A stretch of DNA of 64,000 nt from Hippophae tibetana (lineage: Eukaryota; Streptophyta; Magnoliopsida; Rosales; Elaeagnaceae): the NCBI GenBank assembly GCA_037013495.1, contig CM072806.1:2666001-2730000 (forward strand), in the 5' to 3' direction. The notes under the pieces are model-generated. The model searched no databases, was not told the origin of the DNA, and worked only from the letters and a program-made list of their open reading frames with translations. This document shows positions 24,328 through 37,450 of the stretch, in pieces. How positions within the stretch are numbered: position 1 is the first letter of the stretch; the number at the start of each line of letters is the position of its first letter. Made by a program: the position numbers and the translations under genes.

Positions 24328-24371
24328 CATACTATTTGTAAATACTACAACAATATATTTCTTAATTAATG
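24328..24371 (+). repeat. Dispersed ~44-bp repeat, copy 1
   Basis: The sequence around ATACTATTTGTAAATACTAC ... ATATATTTCTTAATTAATG recurs with a few changes at 36073-36116. A weaker match lies near 25610-25655. It is probably the edge of a transposon family. Confidence 0.65.
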
Positions 24372-24669
24372 TGGGACATTCTATTTATACACTAACTTCC
24401 CCCCTAAACGTATGGATCATTTGACCCAAAACCTGGTATTTTTAAACATTTTCGAAAGTTTTTAGTTACAGATTTAATTAACTAAAGGGGTGAATAAGTA
24501 ATTTTTTGAATTATGATTAATTAAAAAATCATAAGTGAAGACATTTAGTTATTTGTAATTAATATAAAACGAAAATAATTAAAACTTAACACACAATATT
24601 TTAGGTGGAAACAACTTAGCTCACACCCATGATCTAAGAGGAAAACTATCAATCTATCAGACCACTTAA

Positions 24670-24852
24670 TTATCCATTATGAAAGTAAGGTTCAATTACA
24701 ATGCCAGGACTTAAATCACCTTCCAAGATAATACCCCTAAGTAATTTACTTACAAGTTGTTGCTTTTCTTCACAGTCTTCACAAAAAAAGTGTTCAAATC
24801 TAGACCAATGTTTCGATAAATTGGAGTCACACAAGAAATCGTAATTATTCAA
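24670..24852 (-). pseudogene. Unidentified coding-like fragment (~60 residues)
   Basis: The minus strand encodes an open stretch with amino-acid composition unlike the surrounding AT-rich noise: it contains LSKHWSRFEHFFCEDCEEKQ and GIILEGDLSPGIVIEP, ending at TAA (24670-24672). The frame continues upstream only a few codons (CWLNNYDF) to a stop near 24865. There is no ATG, so it looks like the last exon of a lost gene or a transposon piece. I do not recognise the family and assign no function. Confidence 0.35.
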
Positions 24853-27800
24853 CCAGCATTTGAAATGTTAGCATAATAACACATGTGCAAAGTGTCATAA
24901 AGTAGATTCAATAATGAATAATCCTAAATAAAAATTCAATAATATATCAGTTAATTTTAAATCATATAACAACCCTAGGACAAAAAAATTAAGCACATTT
25001 TCAATAAACATAACTTCTTTATAGTTAAATAATCAAATCAATTAATTATAATATTATACACACAATTATTTTATCAAAGCATTCAAGAACATAATAAAGA
25101 AAAGGCTATATAAACATATAATTAAAATATCATAAGTTAAATAGGATTATTAATCAATCATTTTGAGACAGAGATAGAGAGAACACAAAAACAACTAAAA
25201 AATTAAAATGAACCTGATTGATTAAAATATAGAGTAATGAATTTTATTTATATGAAAAATTAAAACCTAATCCTATTCGATTGATCGATCCAATATTCTA
25301 TTGATCGACTAATGTATATACCAAATGTTTCTAAGTATATAACATGTATTCTAACATGCATAAATACGAGTATATATTTGAAACATATTGATTTGAAGAT
25401 TGAAAGTTCCTTTGGCTTGAATAGTGGACAAAAAAATGTGACTAGAAACTAGTTTACATTTAAATTTTTTGTCCATAAATATCACCAAACACTAATATAC
25501 CTTACAATTCTAATTCTATTTGAATCACTTGTTTTTTTTGTGTGAGAGGCCCGTTAATTTTTATTTCTTGATTCATTAATCGACTAAAATTCCGATACTA
25601 TATAAATTTTGTATACTACATATAAACATTGTATTAGTATGTTTCTTAATCAATGTATGACATTTAAAGGAAGTTTTGAAAGTAGTTCTAAAAGAGAATT
25701 AACTCTCTTAGCAATTAGAATAGCTTCCAGTTTTGTTGGTTTATTAGTTAGTAAATTGAATGCCTGATTTTATGTCACCATTGCTTGTTTTGTACTTAAA
25801 GCTTTGGATAAAATCATGTGTACTTTGCATGCTTTGGTATCTCCAATTTATGTTAGATTCATTCTTGTGAAGCATGTGTAGTTTGTTAGTTTATGCTGCA
25901 GTTTTTGAGAAATATTCCATGATTTGTGATCAGTTAGAGAGTTTTGAAGTATGAGAAGCGTAACAGTCTTGGTGCTTTAAAGCTTGAAGTGGATAAAAGT
26001 TTGACTTCTCAAAATAGATTCCGATAATAATAAAAGCTTGAGACCATGATGTTTTTTTTAGCTATGCTACATTTTTTTAAGACTCTGAGAAGTAACAAAA
26101 TTTTGGATGATGTCAAAGGTATATATTTTCTTCAATATTTGTTTTATAAATTTTTACTAATTTAAAATGTTGAGTATCCACTAGTATATCAATGTCGGCT
26201 CCATTTGATTCAAGCGCGTCATGAAAAATACTGGGGGAAGCATATGTTATATTGTCTAACATGGAGTCATATTGTTACTGCTTCGATTTACACGTTTGTT
26301 GGTGTTATAACCATGAATTTGTTCAATGTACAGCAGGGGACATTAAAGAGCCATTTAATGTTGACAAGTGATAAGTGATAACAGTAATCGGAATTGCGGA
26401 ATTTATCTACGTAGGCTACTGTACTGATTGGTCCTTTAGTTTTGAAGGTCTTTTCCTTATGGTTGATATAGTAGTTTTGATTGAAGACTACTATTGATAT
26501 TTTGGTAGTTTTGTAAGTATTCTTACATGCTAATTGAAAGAAGGATAGGGTCTGTGAGGAAAAATCTACGACAGGTCCATGTATTTTTCCTATTATAATA
26601 TATGGGACCTACGAAATGTTAAGTGTGAGATGATGACATGAACCGTTATATTAAAAGTGTTTTGGGATCTGTGACTCTGTTTGACTTATATTTATGTTAC
26701 AGCAGATTTGTAGCTTTTCAAACCATTTAAGTTGCGACCCTGTGGGTTCTCTTGATCTGTTAGCTCGTGGGCCTCTTAGAGTTTGATAGAACCTTAGAGC
26801 CTGCCTGCTGCCTACTGATTAAGCTTGTCTTGTGCCCATAGTAAGTTTGATGGTAAAGATAGTACCTCATATCCTCTCTCTTAGTAGTTTAGAACAATTA
26901 ACTAGTAAATGTATATTGTATATCTTACAGTGGATTTTATCAATCGGAAAAAAGAAATGACGAAGCTTGCCTTGTTATGGCATCCATTGTTATAGCTTTT
27001 CATTTCAAATTGAGTTTTGCAAATGCAAGAAGCACTATTTGGAGCAAATCCAGATCAAAAGCTATATCTTTCACAATTATCTCTCACTAACTCTCTCCAC
27101 CCCTTCCCCCTATTAAGTATCTTTTAAAGTGAACAAGAAATGCATTTGCTTATCTTATGATCAGCCATATTTATTTGAATATTTGTTGCAATTCAGGCCT
27201 TAAATGAAATTTAGCTGAAAAGGTTTCAAAATTGCGCATACATTCTATACATAACTCACAGGTACCCTGAACATGATTATACAATAAGTACAACCTTGTA
27301 TAACTCATGTACAACATGCACATAGCAGACAATTGTGATATTGAGCAAATTTTTGCTCAAATTTTAAAAACACGAGACTCTGAGACCTTAAATTTATTCA
27401 TTGAATATATAATTAATATATTAGCCAGAGTAGTCTAACGTGGTTACAATTTCAAATGGATCATGAAAGAACAAAGCAGAGACTACTATGTAGAAACAAA
27501 GTGTCCTATAGATTGCCGTGCAAAACAAGGATATACACCAATGTTTTCATGGCACTGTGTGAAGAAGGACCCTCATATGACCTTTCAAATGAAGGTATAT
27601 ATCTATTTGCACAGAAACTTGTTTGTTTTTATTGTAACATACATGGTCCACGTATTCATATAGGCTTATATAGGCTACCGATACTGGGGGCCCACTTGTA
27701 TTCATGCTATAATATAATACCAATTTCTTTCTTTCACTATTATTGTTCCATCTTGATCACTAGGGTACCCATCCCCTAAGTCCTCAACACATGTGGTAAC

Positions 27801-30800
27801 CGGAGTGCCTCATATTTAGAGAGTTGTGGATTTGAGTAAAGGCGAAAATTTGTTGTTTGTATGACTCTCTTTTATATTAGGTAGTATAGGCAAGTAATTA
27901 AAAAAATTGAAAAACTTTCAATACTTTTAAATTATATCAATATTTATACTCTAGATTAAGTTATTCATATTTTATAATATGTTAGGGTTATTAATGTTTG
28001 ACCATAATGAAACAATGATGTTAAAACTATCGTTTATTTCATTTTAAATAATATATTTAATTTTTATTAATTATTGTTTAATAAAAATAAAAAAGAAAAG
28101 AGAAGAAGGAAAAAAAATCATGAAATGTGAACTAAATCCCAACTAGTTACTCAGTCCCTATCACTAGTCCCTATGAACACAAAAAGAAATATTTACAAGG
28201 TGTACTTACTTAGATGTGGGGTAAAAAGTTAGAAGATATAGGATAGCTCTTATAGGATGTCATGTTATAAAATTTAAAGCTATATCTCTACTTTACCTAC
28301 AACAAAACAAAACAAATTAAAATAAATGCTTACTGTATTATATTTTGTTTTAAATATATAGTTTAATTATTTAAGTTTTAAATATAATAATTAATTATAT
28401 AATATGTGATATTTTCACACGTATACTTATAAATAGATAAAAATAAAATAAATATAATATTTAAATGGTATAAATAAGATAAAAAAATAAATATTCACGT
28501 AATATTAACAAAATAAAAAATAAAAGTAATAATTTAATAATATTTTTATATATACGCTTTATATTTATGTTGTCTTTTATGATCATGTCTTTAAATCCAA
28601 ACATACGTGCAAGACAAGTGGCATTCTTGTTAAGTGCTTGTATCTGTATGTTAGTTGATAACATAAAAGCTAAATATTAATAATAATATTTTAAATAATA
28701 GTATGTATTACAAATTTAACCTACATATTAAATTACATGATATCGTATTATTAACAAATATAATTAACTTTATAAATCATATTAAATAAAACATTTTACA
28801 GAATGAAAATTACTCCCCCCAACTTATTCACACACATAAAAAAAGTATTCAATAAATAAATTAAAAAATATATTCTATTTTTATGTATATAAATAAATCT
28901 AATTAAGGTTGGTTCACACATGCATGTACAGTACAAATATACCTAAAATAAATATGCTCTGTTTCACATAGTGGTGGTGGACATAGGGCTGGAAAAGTGG
29001 AATAATAAATCAAACAAAGATGTGGGCATAATCATTTAACGCATAGAAATTAAGATGACTGAATGGTCATACATACTTACATAAAATTCAAATAATATTA
29101 TGAAATTATTAGTGGAAAATTTTAGTTAGATAGACTTGTGAAATTGCTCGGGATTGGTAATTTTTATTATATTTTAAAATGATTTTTATGTATTACCTAA
29201 AATGTTAAAAAATAATTAATTAATACCCATAATACGTTCAAAGTTTTATTTTTAAAAAAATTGGTTCTATTTGAATACGCATATTATTAAATTTAATATT
29301 ATTTTATTACTTTTATTTTTATCATTTAATGTATTAAAAGGATAAATTTAAAACTTTTTAAATATTTAGAATACTACATAAAAGTTATTTTAAAATATGA
29401 TAAAAAATGAAATTTTTGTTTACAAAATTATCAAGCCGAAATTCCTGTTCATAGGAGAGTTTTCAAACATGAAAAAAAAACTAAAAGTTATTGTTAATGT
29501 AAATAAAATCGATAAAATTAAGGAATTTTTTTATGAAGATATATAGAGAGACAAAAGTTTTATGGATTTTTTTTATTAGGTGAAATAAACAATCTAATTC
29601 TTTTATTTATATATGTATCACTCTAAGATTTTAATTTATAAAAATAAGATATTTTAGTGTAAAAAATTTACTTTAATCTTACTATTAAAATGTATAATTT
29701 TAAATAATTATAAAAATTAAAGTATTAATTTTTAATACTTATATGACTACATGTAATCACTTTTAATAATAATACATATATTATTTAAGTCAATAATAAT
29801 TATTAATTTATTTTACATTAAAAAAACCATTGTTTCCCTACCTCATATGTATAATTCTCAGCCTAAGGGATTAAAGAAACTACAATGTATGAAACTATGA
29901 ATCATAAAGTAAATTTCATTTTTAGATGAATAAAAATGTAATTAAATTTGTATTTTTTTTTAAGAGATAGTGGTTAATTTGTATGAAGATGAATAAAACT
30001 ATAAAATCGATCTAACTAATCAAATTTTCCAAAGAAACACATAAAAAAACATGTATTTTACATCTTTATTATTATAAATTATTTAGTTGTTAAATAACTA
30101 TCTAATTATTGTGTTATGCAAACCCAATGCATAGATATGACAATAACAAACCACCATTAATTTTATGCATTCAAAGCACATTGGAAACCTCACTCAGAAT
30201 ATGCATATAATATTATTTGGATGAATAACCATTGGAAATTAAATTCACATCGGGTTCAAAATTGTATATTTAAACTTTTGCTTTAAAAAAAAATAGAAGC
30301 GGTGGTATTATTACAATTAAAATTGTTATTAGTACAACAATTTTTTATTAAACAACAATTTTATTAAATTTTGGTGCGTCAAGTGTAATTAATTATATGT
30401 TAAAATAAATAATTTATATATTTTAATTATAATTAATAAAATTAATTGTGATAATATTATTAAGAAAAATAAAAAAATTAAAGAGCTTTATGTTTTATGC
30501 AAGAAGAGTAACTCCACCAACCAACTGAGAAAAAAACAGACAAGCATTCATAACACCAACAAACCTCATTAATAGCATTGATGTGCCAAACTAATTATAT
30601 CTAAAAAATATTTTCATTTTTTTTTGTTTTTACTATATACCTCTAAATAAAAATTAATTTACATATTTCTCAATTCTCACCAAAATCTCACAGCTAAAAT
30701 TTCATATACAATTTGTAAGATTAATTGAAACACTCCTCTAAACAATTCAACCAGCGTATATATAGCCTCATAAACATAAACGTAAAAATAAACCAAAATT

Positions 30801-30911
30801 ATACATATATTGAACCAAATGAATATATATAAAAAATAGAAAATAGAAAATTGCATAGCTTGAAACTTGGAAAGAAAAAAAAACACAGAGTGGTGGTGTC
30901 TATCGACTAAC

Positions 30912-31166
30912 TTATCTATTATGCAGAGGATTTGGACCAGTGTAGACTTTTCTCTTTTCAACACCATAAGTTTCATCACCATGATCCTTATTTGGATTTT
31001 GTTTTGACCCAACCTGAGATTTAAAAGGAATATTAAGCTGAGATTGAGACCCACCTTTTAAATTGCTAAGTTTTTCATGCCCAATTTCAGATGAACAAAT
31101 TATCTCCATTTGTAATAGAACAAGTAGAAGGAGAAATAAGCAACCCAACTCTATTTTCAGACCCAT
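30912..31166 (-). CDS. CLE: CLE peptide hormone precursor, 84 aa
   Basis: The ORF starts at the ATG at 31166 (an upstream in-frame TTG is not a start) and stops at 30912. It has the CLE layout: a hydrophobic signal peptide at residues 1-25 (GCLFLLLLVLL), a hydrophilic variable region, and the C-terminal motif RKVYTGPNPLHN (72-83) followed by one Arg. Basic residues before the motif (VEKRK) suit processing. CLE peptides are secreted, trimmed to 12-13 residues and bound by LRR receptor kinases that control meristem or vascular cell fate. Position 4 is Tyr where most members have Pro. The ending HNR recalls the CLE25/26 group, but I cannot assign an orthologue. The gene is intronless, as many CLE genes are. 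Confidence 0.85.
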   Translation of the reverse strand: MGLKIELGCLFLLLLVLLQMEIICSSEIGHEKLSNLKGGSQSQLNIPFKSQVGSKQNPNKDHGDETYGVEKRKVYTGPNPLHNR

Positions 31167-31464
31167 TTGCTTCTTTTCTTGATAACCCAATTCTTCTTTC
31201 TTTTGCTAGCTTTCTTCCGCAAATATCAAGATAGATAGAACAACAAAGGTTGTAGAAAGATAACACTTTTCTTTTGGTTTTGGTTTTGTTTAGGAGGAGC
31301 CTTGAAATTTGTAGAGGAAAGTCAATTTGAAGTGAGAGTCAAAATGCATTTTTTTTCTCATAGAAATTGATGTTTGGTTTTGTGATTTTTTGAAGAGGAT
31401 TTTGTTGGAAACTTCTTGCTTTCTTTTACTAGTTATTTCAGAGCCTATTTTTTGCTGTTGGATA

Positions 31465-31485
31465 GAGAGAGAGAGAGAGAGAGAG
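31465..31485 (-). repeat. (GA)n / (CT)n tract in the CLE 5' leader
   Basis: About ten GA units on the plus strand, read as CT on the coding strand, lie about 300 bases before the CLE start and close to the putative TATA box. CT-rich tracts are common in plant 5' UTRs. Confidence 0.8.
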
Positions 31486-31561
31486 GTGGTGGTGCGGGAG
31501 AGAAGAGAGATGGGATTTCTAAAAATCCTAATTTGAAAGCTGCCCAAGGTTGTATTTCATG

Positions 31562-31569
31562 CTATATAG
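31562..31569 (-). promoter_or_regulatory. Putative TATA box of the CLE gene
   Basis: CTATATAG on the minus strand lies about 400 bases before the ATG and upstream of the CT tract. Position only; no transcript evidence. Confidence 0.4.
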
Positions 31570-34500
31570 TATCAATGAATATACAAATCTATTGAGATGT
31601 ACGATAATTGATGTGAGATGATTTTAGCTTAATAATAAATTTTAACACTTAATTAATATTAGTTAAAACACACATGCAAAATTTATCTTAAGTGGATACA
31701 AGTATAAATAAATGTTTTAATTTATGTATATTATTTATTTATTTATTTATTTTACTAAGAAGCAAATGTGTCTTTATGATGCAAAATATTTTTTTAAAAT
31801 AAATTTAAATAAAATATATATTAACCACAATAGATGTAACTTAAATGTGTTAAAAAGTCTCACTATATATGAATTATACAACTCATATGTAAATAAGTGT
31901 AATTTCTCGTCTTATAATTTGAGTTTTGAGATAAAATTATATCCAAATTTAACATGATATTATAACAGATAAAACTCACCCTGTGGTACGCAGTTATAAA
32001 ACAACAATCATTCATTGATTAACCGTCGATGGACATAAAATATACAATTCATATATAAATGAAGGTAATTATTCGTCTCATGACTTAATTTTTTAGTCGT
32101 AGTTATGGTCAAATTCAACTAGATAAATATTTGATAAATTTATGTTATTTAAAAATAAATAATTATAAAAATATAGATAATTATTTATATTCCATTAACA
32201 TAAAACATTAGTTTGTTTGTTTTCAATATATTATTAACTTTTTTATTATTGTGATTGTATTTAAATTAATACTTTAATTTATTAAAGTTAGTGGTTAAGA
32301 TTGTACGATAAAATCTTACTAAAGAGTTGCGTGTGTGAAACTTGAGTTTGATGGTTTTTTTAGGAGACTGGTTTATATAGAAAGAATAGTACTAAGATGG
32401 GTGGCTTTTTCGGAAGTCTCGTATTGTACTTTTTTTCTCATTTCAAGGGTGCAATAATGTTGACCCTAATGTACCGAATCCAATTAAAACTACAGAGTTA
32501 TACTTGCTTATACGGGATTATTATTAGACTGAGTGATAATGGTCACATTATTATGTGAATTTTAATTTCGAATTACAATATTTATTTGATTTAATAAAAA
32601 AATTACACTGAATTATTTTTTTTTAATAAAGAAGAAAATAAATAATTGTAATATATCTTTTCAAAAAATGTTAAAATCAAATAAAGATATTTCTTTATGT
32701 TATTTAAGGTAGATAAATGTAATAATTATTAAAAGGTAAAAGAGTTTAAATAGTTATTTTGATTAAGCTTTAAGCAATCACTTAATCTATTTATTTTTAA
32801 CTAATGTCGATAAAAGTATGGTTTAATTTTTTTGATTATTAAAAAAATGTTTATAAAGAACAAACTTAAATATTTTAATATTAGATTTAAGTTTAGTATA
32901 TTTTAATTAAAAATTAAAAATTAATTAAAATAGCAATAAAAATAGAGATGATTGAGTTTGTTGTATTTGAAAAAAATATATAAAATAACCAAAATACTTC
33001 TTTAATAAATTAAAAAATATGTTAAAATCATGAAAATATTATAATATTGATATTTAAGTAGTTTTTGTTGCTCTTTTTTATAACTAAAAGTATTAAATAA
33101 CATATTATATATAAAAAACCAATCTATCTCAACATTATAAATAAAAGTATTAAAATAGCACCACATTATTATCAAAAATAAAATAATTACTATAGTAAAG
33201 CGATAAAAAGTTGTCCTACGATTATATAACGAAGAATAATAGTTATTAATTTAAAATATACGTGTCATTTTATATAAAAAAATATAAAGCAATAAAATTT
33301 ATATATTGGATATATAATAGTAGAAGACTTCGGTATCATTTAATATTCTTTTCCTTATTTTGCTCTGTATGTCAGCTCTAGCCTAGTTGCCTTAATTGAC
33401 TATTTAGAGTGTGTTTGTAGGTTGTTTATCACATAAATTATTGAATATTTGATAGATTTATTATTTTAAGATATTTAGATTTAAAATTATTTTAATTTTT
33501 TTTAATAAATATCTAATAAAAGGTATAAAAAAATAATATGATCAATGAATAATATATTTCAAAAATAATAAATAATATATTTATTTATAGTAATAAATAT
33601 CATAATAGGATAAGTTAACATTAACACGATTATTTAATCAAAAATAATTAATATGATTATGATACGCTAAAAATATAATTAAATTTAATTTTTTATTAAT
33701 TATTTAATAACTTAAACGTTATATTATTTTCTATTACTATTAAAAAATCATCAGGTAGTATACAAATTCTCACTGTTAAAATTCTGTCATTTTTTTTTTT
33801 TCATTAGAGATCTAACTTGAGTGGATTGGATTCAACAATACCTTAAAGAAAATGAAAAGTATCAGTCTTAAATCAAGATTGAATTGTTAAGTTATTATTA
33901 ATAAGTATATTAAATTTATATAAATATATTTTAAAAAAACTAATACATCGATTATCATTATAATATATAAAGTGCTATAAAAATATATACTATTTTAGGG
34001 ATTAAATTACCTACTAAAAAATATACTTATGAATTATGATATCATATTGTGCTCATAACTCACTAAACTAAGGACATATGTGTTATACGGTATTAAAGAT
34101 TTTGAGTATATAATTTTTATCTAATTATATGTTTATTATAAAATCAGATCGTATCATATAATATAAAGTAATACATTTACCTAGAAATTTAGTATAATTA
34201 GAAGATGTGAACCTAATTAGTTCTAAACACGTAACTTAATCTGTTTGAATTTTTAATTAAAAATAATATGTTGTAATTTTTTCTTTTGTCTCAGATTAAA
34301 AATAATATATATTTTATTTTAAAATATAATAAAAATAAAAATAAATAAATTAAATATTAATTTAAAAAAAATTATAATAAAAAAAAATTTATAATCAATT
34401 TTATCTTATTTTATTATATAATTTATTATCGAACATTGTACAAAATAAATATAATATAATTTGATATAATTTAATCTAATATAATTATAGTTAAATTATT

Positions 34501-35551
34501 CCTATATGTACTAATTGTTAAATGTTACATAAAATTAGACCCTAAACCTATGTGCATAAATCAACATTTTTTTTAGGTATATTTTAATCCATGGTATTCC
34601 ACACTTAATTTTTCTATATTAAGATATAGATAAATATTTTCACTTATAATCATGAAAATACAATATTAATTAAACTTTTTTTATATATATTATATATTTT
34701 TATAATTTTGAAGTTTAGAGAGGGAAAAACGGAATCTTGTGAAAAGATAAGTTAAATGGGGTGTATAAAATGTTATACATTTGTAAGTCAGTTACTTGAA
34801 AACAAAAATTAAAAAAAAATGAATTAGTATAATAAATAATGAATAAAATGTATTATAAAAAATAATTAATTTAAATTAGAATGTTAATATTAATATAAAT
34901 TAACTTATATTGTGAACTTTTCCGAGAGAAAAAATGGGCAAGTAATTGAAAACAGAGAAATGGGGGCTGGGATGGGGCATAAGGAGGTGGAAGGTGATAT
35001 ATTTGTTTTTATTTTATTTTATAATAAGATGGAAGGTGAATCTATATATATATAAATACAGTTTAACTTTCTTTGAAGAAATGATTATGTTTTTGGTTAC
35101 TTTTTTTAAACTTTGTAGAAGAAATATCAAACCATGAAAGTCATGGACACTTATCATTTTATAGCACCCACAAAAATGGAACTTTAAGGTCCCAATACAA
35201 TACTTTCTAAATATAATTAATATAATAATTAATTATAAATATAAAAAATAAATTTTATTATTTTAACTAATTATCTATTATACCAATTATACTTATATCA
35301 TTTATGATTTTACATCCTAAAAACGTGCTCTCGTAAATAATCAAGCATTAATTTTTATGCCACTCCACGTTCAATTAAGTTTGTTAAACTTCAGGGAGGA
35401 CTTTTATATCTTTAGAATTATTGATAATTCTTATATATAATTAAAGGTAATAATGTTTTATTAATTATTAAAAAGTATACTATGAGTAAAAAACTTATAA
35501 AAATTAAGTATGCTAACATATATAAAACTTATAAAAATTAAGTATGCTAAC

Positions 35552-35585
<34 letters not shown>

Positions 35586-36072
35586 TTTTTAAGTTATTAT
35601 ATGTTATTTAAATCAATTATAACTCAAAAAAATATAAATTTAAAAACATAATAATTGATTTAAAAATGCATAGTAACTCAAAATATACACATAATTGTAT
35701 TCAAAAGCTTTATTTTTGATATATTTTTTTAATATTTTAGATTTCTATTATACTTTTTAATAACTAATGGATTTGTAATATCTCATATATTAATAAATTT
35801 TTATATATTTTTATCATAATTAATAGAACATTATTATCATTTTATATATATATAACTATTGTGAAAATAAGGCTAAAAGTATTTTTTAGATTAAAAATGA
35901 CTTATAATTGTTTAAACATTTATACACTTTATTAAAATAGTGTCAATTATTTATATCTTCACTATATATCAAAATATTTTATGTAATAAATATTGTGTTA
36001 GTTATTTATAAAAGTTTATAAAAATTATGTATCTTTAAATACCAAAAAATTAACTTCAACAAAAATGAATCT
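31570..36072. other. Gene-free AT-rich desert
   Basis: I see no coding, RNA or transposon protein signal. The open frames present are short and of low-complexity AT-driven composition. (TTTA)n occurs near 31733-31752. Confidence 0.6.
35488..35576 (+). repeat. Short tandem duplication next to an (AT)n microsatellite
   Basis: A ~36-bp unit containing CTTATAAAAATTAAGTATGC is repeated twice in tandem, and the second copy runs into (AT)n at about 35551-35576. Confidence 0.85.
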
Positions 36073-36116
36073 TATACTATTTGTAAACACTACGCTAATA
36101 TATTTCTCAATCAATG
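36073..36116 (+). repeat. Dispersed ~44-bp repeat, copy 2
   Basis: It matches 24328-24371. It lies just downstream (in element orientation) of the copia fragment that follows, so it may be part of that element's terminus. Confidence 0.55.
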
Positions 36117-36429
36117 TAGAGGATGATAATGTAGGACGAGAAGGAAAGATAGCCTCAATATGAAAGTCTTACAATGTGGTTAGCATTCTGATGGGTTTTA
36201 TAAAACGTCGTGGTAGGGGATACTCTTGGGGAAATGAATGAGTCTTAGATGATTGTAAATTGATTTTCAATTTTAGGTGATACGATTGAAGTGGTAGACT
36301 TAGGATTGAAATTTGATTGTGATCCTAGAAAATTTGGTGAGCTAAGATTGGAATCAGATTATGATCATAAAAGATTTTGAGAGTTAAGACTAGAATCAGA
36401 TACAAGTTCAAAAATATTTGATGAGAGGT

Positions 36430-37450
36430 GATGGTCTGTTAGGGACGAAAGAAATAAGTGACTTAATAGTTGAGAGTTATCAAGAGTTAAAGATGTAGTA
36501 CTCCTAGCTTGATAAGGAAATTCAGTTAAAAAAAACCACATCCTAAGAAACTAGTGTTTTATTGTCCTTTAAGTTATAAGCCTTATAACCCTTTTGACGA
36601 CCATACAGATAACCCAGAAAGATACATTCGATAAAACAAGGGGCAAATTTAATAGGCCGCAACAGATAGGTAGAAACAAAACACCTATAACCAAAAACAC
36701 GAAGTTGGAAATAAGTCAATGGTCTGTGAAACAATATCTTAAATGGTGTTTTCCCTTGTAAGAGTAGTGTTGGTGTCCTATTGATTAGATAAGTATCTGT
36801 GAATATGGCATCCCCTAAAAAGGTTTAGGCTAGTGTGGTTGAAAAAAAAGCGTACGAGCAACTTTTAACAAAGTATTTGTGTTTACACTCAACGATGTCA
36901 TTTTGTTGAGGCGTATTAATGCAACTCGTTTGGTTGGTGTAAAATACCCTTAGAAGAATAGAATTTGATGCATTTAAACTCGTGACCATTATTACTCCTA
37001 AAAACCTTGACTCTTTTTCAAAATTATGTGTCAACTAAATTAATAAAAATGAATGAACAAATTTCTTATTTCAAACTTGTGATTCATAAGGAAAACCTAA
37101 GTGCTTCTAAATTAATCATCAATAATTGTTAAGAAATATTGAACTCAAGATTGAGATGGAACATGCTAGCCACCCCATATGTCCACATGAATTAAATCAA
37201 AATAAGAAGTATTGGTTGAAAATTTTAAAGAAAAAAACTATCTAGTTTACTTAGCTAGAGGACAAATAGAACAACGTCTAATATCATAAGTTTTATTTTT
37301 CATAAAAGGGTCTAAAGAAATATCCTTGCTAGAGGGATGATCAAGGAATATACTACAATCCAAGATGATATAAGATAGACATGATCATATACAATATAGT
37401 CACTAGCTTCACTATCAATACCATATTGAATTTTTAAAATGTGAAAAAAA
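36430..37450 (-). pseudogene. Decayed copia integrase fragment
   Basis: The minus strand encodes broken pieces of a copia integrase: a zinc-binding/core start (RRCSICPLAK, then FDLIHVDIWG near 37215), core segment TSCINTPQQNDIVECKHKY (36870-36930), and the C-terminal piece TYFQLRVFGYRCFVS (36650-36720) with FLGYLYGRQKGYK. Stops and frameshifts separate them. It belongs to a different copia lineage from the two intronic elements. No RT or LTR was found around it. Confidence 0.85.

Larger units (their letters stand above)
23232..30911. other. Intergenic region with short repeats
   Basis: No gene is supported. The part up to about 27800 has moderately mixed composition and may be old transposon sequence. 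From about 27850 it becomes very AT-rich. Two short repeats and one coding-like fragment are listed separately. Confidence 0.55.

Noticed and set aside
27456..27779. 107-codon open frame on the plus strand
   Set aside because: Composition is that of random AT-rich DNA with no domain, no splice-linked neighbours and an overlapping frame of equal quality. It looks like chance.
31290..31547. 85-codon open frame on the minus strand upstream of the CLE gene
   Set aside because: Its Ser-Leu repeat is only the translated CT microsatellite. The stretch is better read as CLE 5' leader.
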